Below are positions 62,948 through 64,000 of a stretch of 64,000 nucleotides of DNA, in pieces. Origin of the DNA: Streptomyces iakyrus. GTDB lineage: Bacteria; Actinomycetota; Actinomycetes; Streptomycetales; Streptomycetaceae. The notes under the pieces were generated by a model, which did not search any database, was not told the DNA's origin, and saw nothing but the letters and a program-made list of their open reading frames with translations. Numbering within the stretch: position 1 is the stretch's first letter; the number at the start of each line of letters is the position of its first letter. The stretch covers positions 248,001-312,000 of the forward strand of contig NZ_JNXI01000015.1 in the NCBI RefSeq assembly GCF_000717055.1, read 5' to 3'. The translations under genes and the position numbers were made by a program.

Positions 62948-64000
62948 CTACTTGGTCACCGCGTCCAGTGCGTCCGCGATGCCCCAGCCGTAGAAGCCGT
63001 TGCGGTTCTTGGAGCCCTCGCACACCGCGTCGATCTTGCCGTCGGCGTTGATGTCGTAGGGGTCCGTGCACGGCGTGGCGTCTGCCTCCGCGTACAGCAG
63101 GGCCTTCACCAGCGCCGGGGAGGCGTACGGGTGCGTCGACTTGATGAGGGCGGCGACGCCCGCGACGTGCGGGGACGCCATCGACGTACCGGCCATGTAG
63201 CCCCACTTGCCGCCCGGCAGCGTGCCCAGGATGAGGCCGCTCGTGGCCGGCGCCTCCGGCTTCTGGTACGCGGTCGAGTCACCGCCCGGGGCGGCTATGT
63301 CCGCAACGCCCAGACCGTAGTTGGAGAACGACGACTTGATGCCCTTCGCGCCCGTCGAGGCGACCGTGACGACACCCGGCAGCTGGGTCGGGATGTCGAG
63401 GCACTTCGAGGGGTCGACGACCCGGTCGCCCGGCGTGGTGTCGTTCGGGGACGACGGGTCGGTTATCTCGTCGGAGGCGAGGTCGTAGTTCTCGTTGCCG
63501 GCCGCGGCGACGTTGACCGCGCCCTTCCTCTCCGCGTACTTCGCGGCCCGCGTGACGGCGTCCACGAGCGCCTTCTGGTCCGGGTCGTTCTTGCAGTTGA
63601 AGTACCAGGGGTCCGTGTAATAGCTGTTGTTCGTCACGTCGACCCCGTGCTCGGCCGCCCACACGAAGCCGCACACCACGGCCTCCGTGTAGAAGAAGCC
63701 GTCCGGGTTGGACACCTTGATGCCGGAGACCTTCACCCCGGGCGCGACACCCGTCATGCCGACGCCGTTCTTCGCGGCGGCGATCTCACCGGCGACGTGC
63801 GTGCCGTGCGGGCTCTCCGCGGCGCTCGGCCGCCAGGCCCCGTCGGCCGTGTCCGGCTTGCCCGACACACAGTTGACCGACGCCTTGCGGTCGAAGTTGG
63901 GCGCGATGTCGGGGTGCGTGTCGTCGACACCGGTGTCGATCACGGCGACCGTGACCTTCTTGCTGCCGAGCGTCTTCTCGTGCGCCTTGTCCGCCTTGAT
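62948..64000 (-). CDS. Subtilisin-like serine protease, S8 family (5' end outside window)
   Basis: The frame is open from the right edge to the stop at 62948, giving 351 C-terminal residues; the signal peptide and prodomain are outside. The catalytic triad is Asp in VAVIDTGVDDTHPD, His in PHGTHVAGEIAAAKNG and Ser in MAGTSMASPHVAGVAALI, with the oxyanion Asn in NVAAAGNENY. It ends with KNRNGFYGWGIADALDAVTK and has no C-terminal extension. It is probably a secreted protease; S. coelicolor SCO1824 is the likely positional counterpart. Confidence 0.93.
   Translation of the reverse strand: MKADKAHEKTLGSKKVTVAVIDTGVDDTHPDIAPNFDRKASVNCVSGKPDTADGAWRPSAAESPHGTHVAGEIAAAKNGVGMTGVAPGVKVSGIKVSNPDGFFYTEAVVCGFVWAAEHGVDVTNNSYYTDPWYFNCKNDPDQKALVDAVTRAAKYAERKGAVNVAAAGNENYDLASDEITDPSSPNDTTPGDRVVDPSKCLDIPTQLPGVVTVASTGAKGIKSSFSNYGLGVADIAAPGGDSTAYQKPEAPATSGLILGTLPGGKWGYMAGTSMASPHVAGVAALIKSTHPYASPALVKALLYAEADATPCTDPYDINADGKIDAVCEGSKNRNGFYGWGIADALDAVTK

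Overview
The window is very GC-rich with strong third-position GC, uses GTG starts freely and is densely packed with ATGA/GTGA start-stop overlaps. Gene content (ectABCD, a hybrid cob operon, LAxTG wall protein, Gbn-type nucleoid protein, SigE-type ECF factor, Asp23/AmaP operon) indicates a Streptomyces chromosome. From memory, the order follows the SCO1824-SCO1882 part of S. coelicolor read backwards; this is recollection, not a search. It looks like core chromosome: no IS element, prophage, CRISPR array, tRNA or rRNA was seen.

1-4.5 kb is a plant-polysaccharide locus: a two-module GH43 protein (cut by the window edge), a PL9-like protein and a PL3 pectate lyase, with a xylanase-type CGAAA-N-TTTCG palindrome in the divergent promoter. 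4.5-6.1 kb is an ECF sigma factor with a membrane partner, followed by an AzgA-type purine permease, a penicillin-binding protein, and a NarL-type two-component system translationally coupled to a membrane protein. 12.4-18.5 kb holds two GNAT acetyltransferases, a divergent IclR regulator/aldehyde dehydrogenase pair with a palindrome between them, a DUF1349 protein, a FrnE-like DsbA protein and a class V aminotransferase.

18.5-21.8 kb is the complete ectoine/5-hydroxyectoine operon ectABCD on the minus strand. After a DinB protein, another class V aminotransferase, an amidohydrolase and a LAATG wall-anchored protein, 26.1-43.3 kb is a 13-gene cobalamin operon on the minus strand (cobD-Q-N-chelatase-O-B-I-M-L-J-H-cbiX-cobC) preceded by a cobalamin riboswitch. 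It mixes enzymes of the cobalt-late (CobN) and cobalt-early (CbiX, CbiG module) routes. Next come a Pit phosphate transporter with a clear PHO box, a class II aldolase, an alpha/beta hydrolase, an unrecognised 466-residue protein, a VOC protein, an ABC-F ATPase with a possible leader-peptide attenuator, and a gbn-like nucleoid protein gene with a striking GATC cluster upstream.

52-64 kb holds an enoyl-CoA hydratase family gene, an Asp23/AmaP envelope-stress operon, an atypical SDR, a GH15 glucoamylase/trehalase-like enzyme, a SURF1 protein, a small zinc-ribbon protein, an exonuclease-BRCT protein, a CopD-like membrane protein and a subtilisin-like protease cut by the right edge.

No wholly new multi-gene system was found. 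The observations most worth testing are the GATC cluster before gbn, the ABC-F leader, the interleaved duplication scar at 52.87-53.09 kb, the PL9-like protein lacking the expected catalytic lysine, the hairpin at the SURF1 start, and the small leader frame between the cobalamin riboswitch and cobD.
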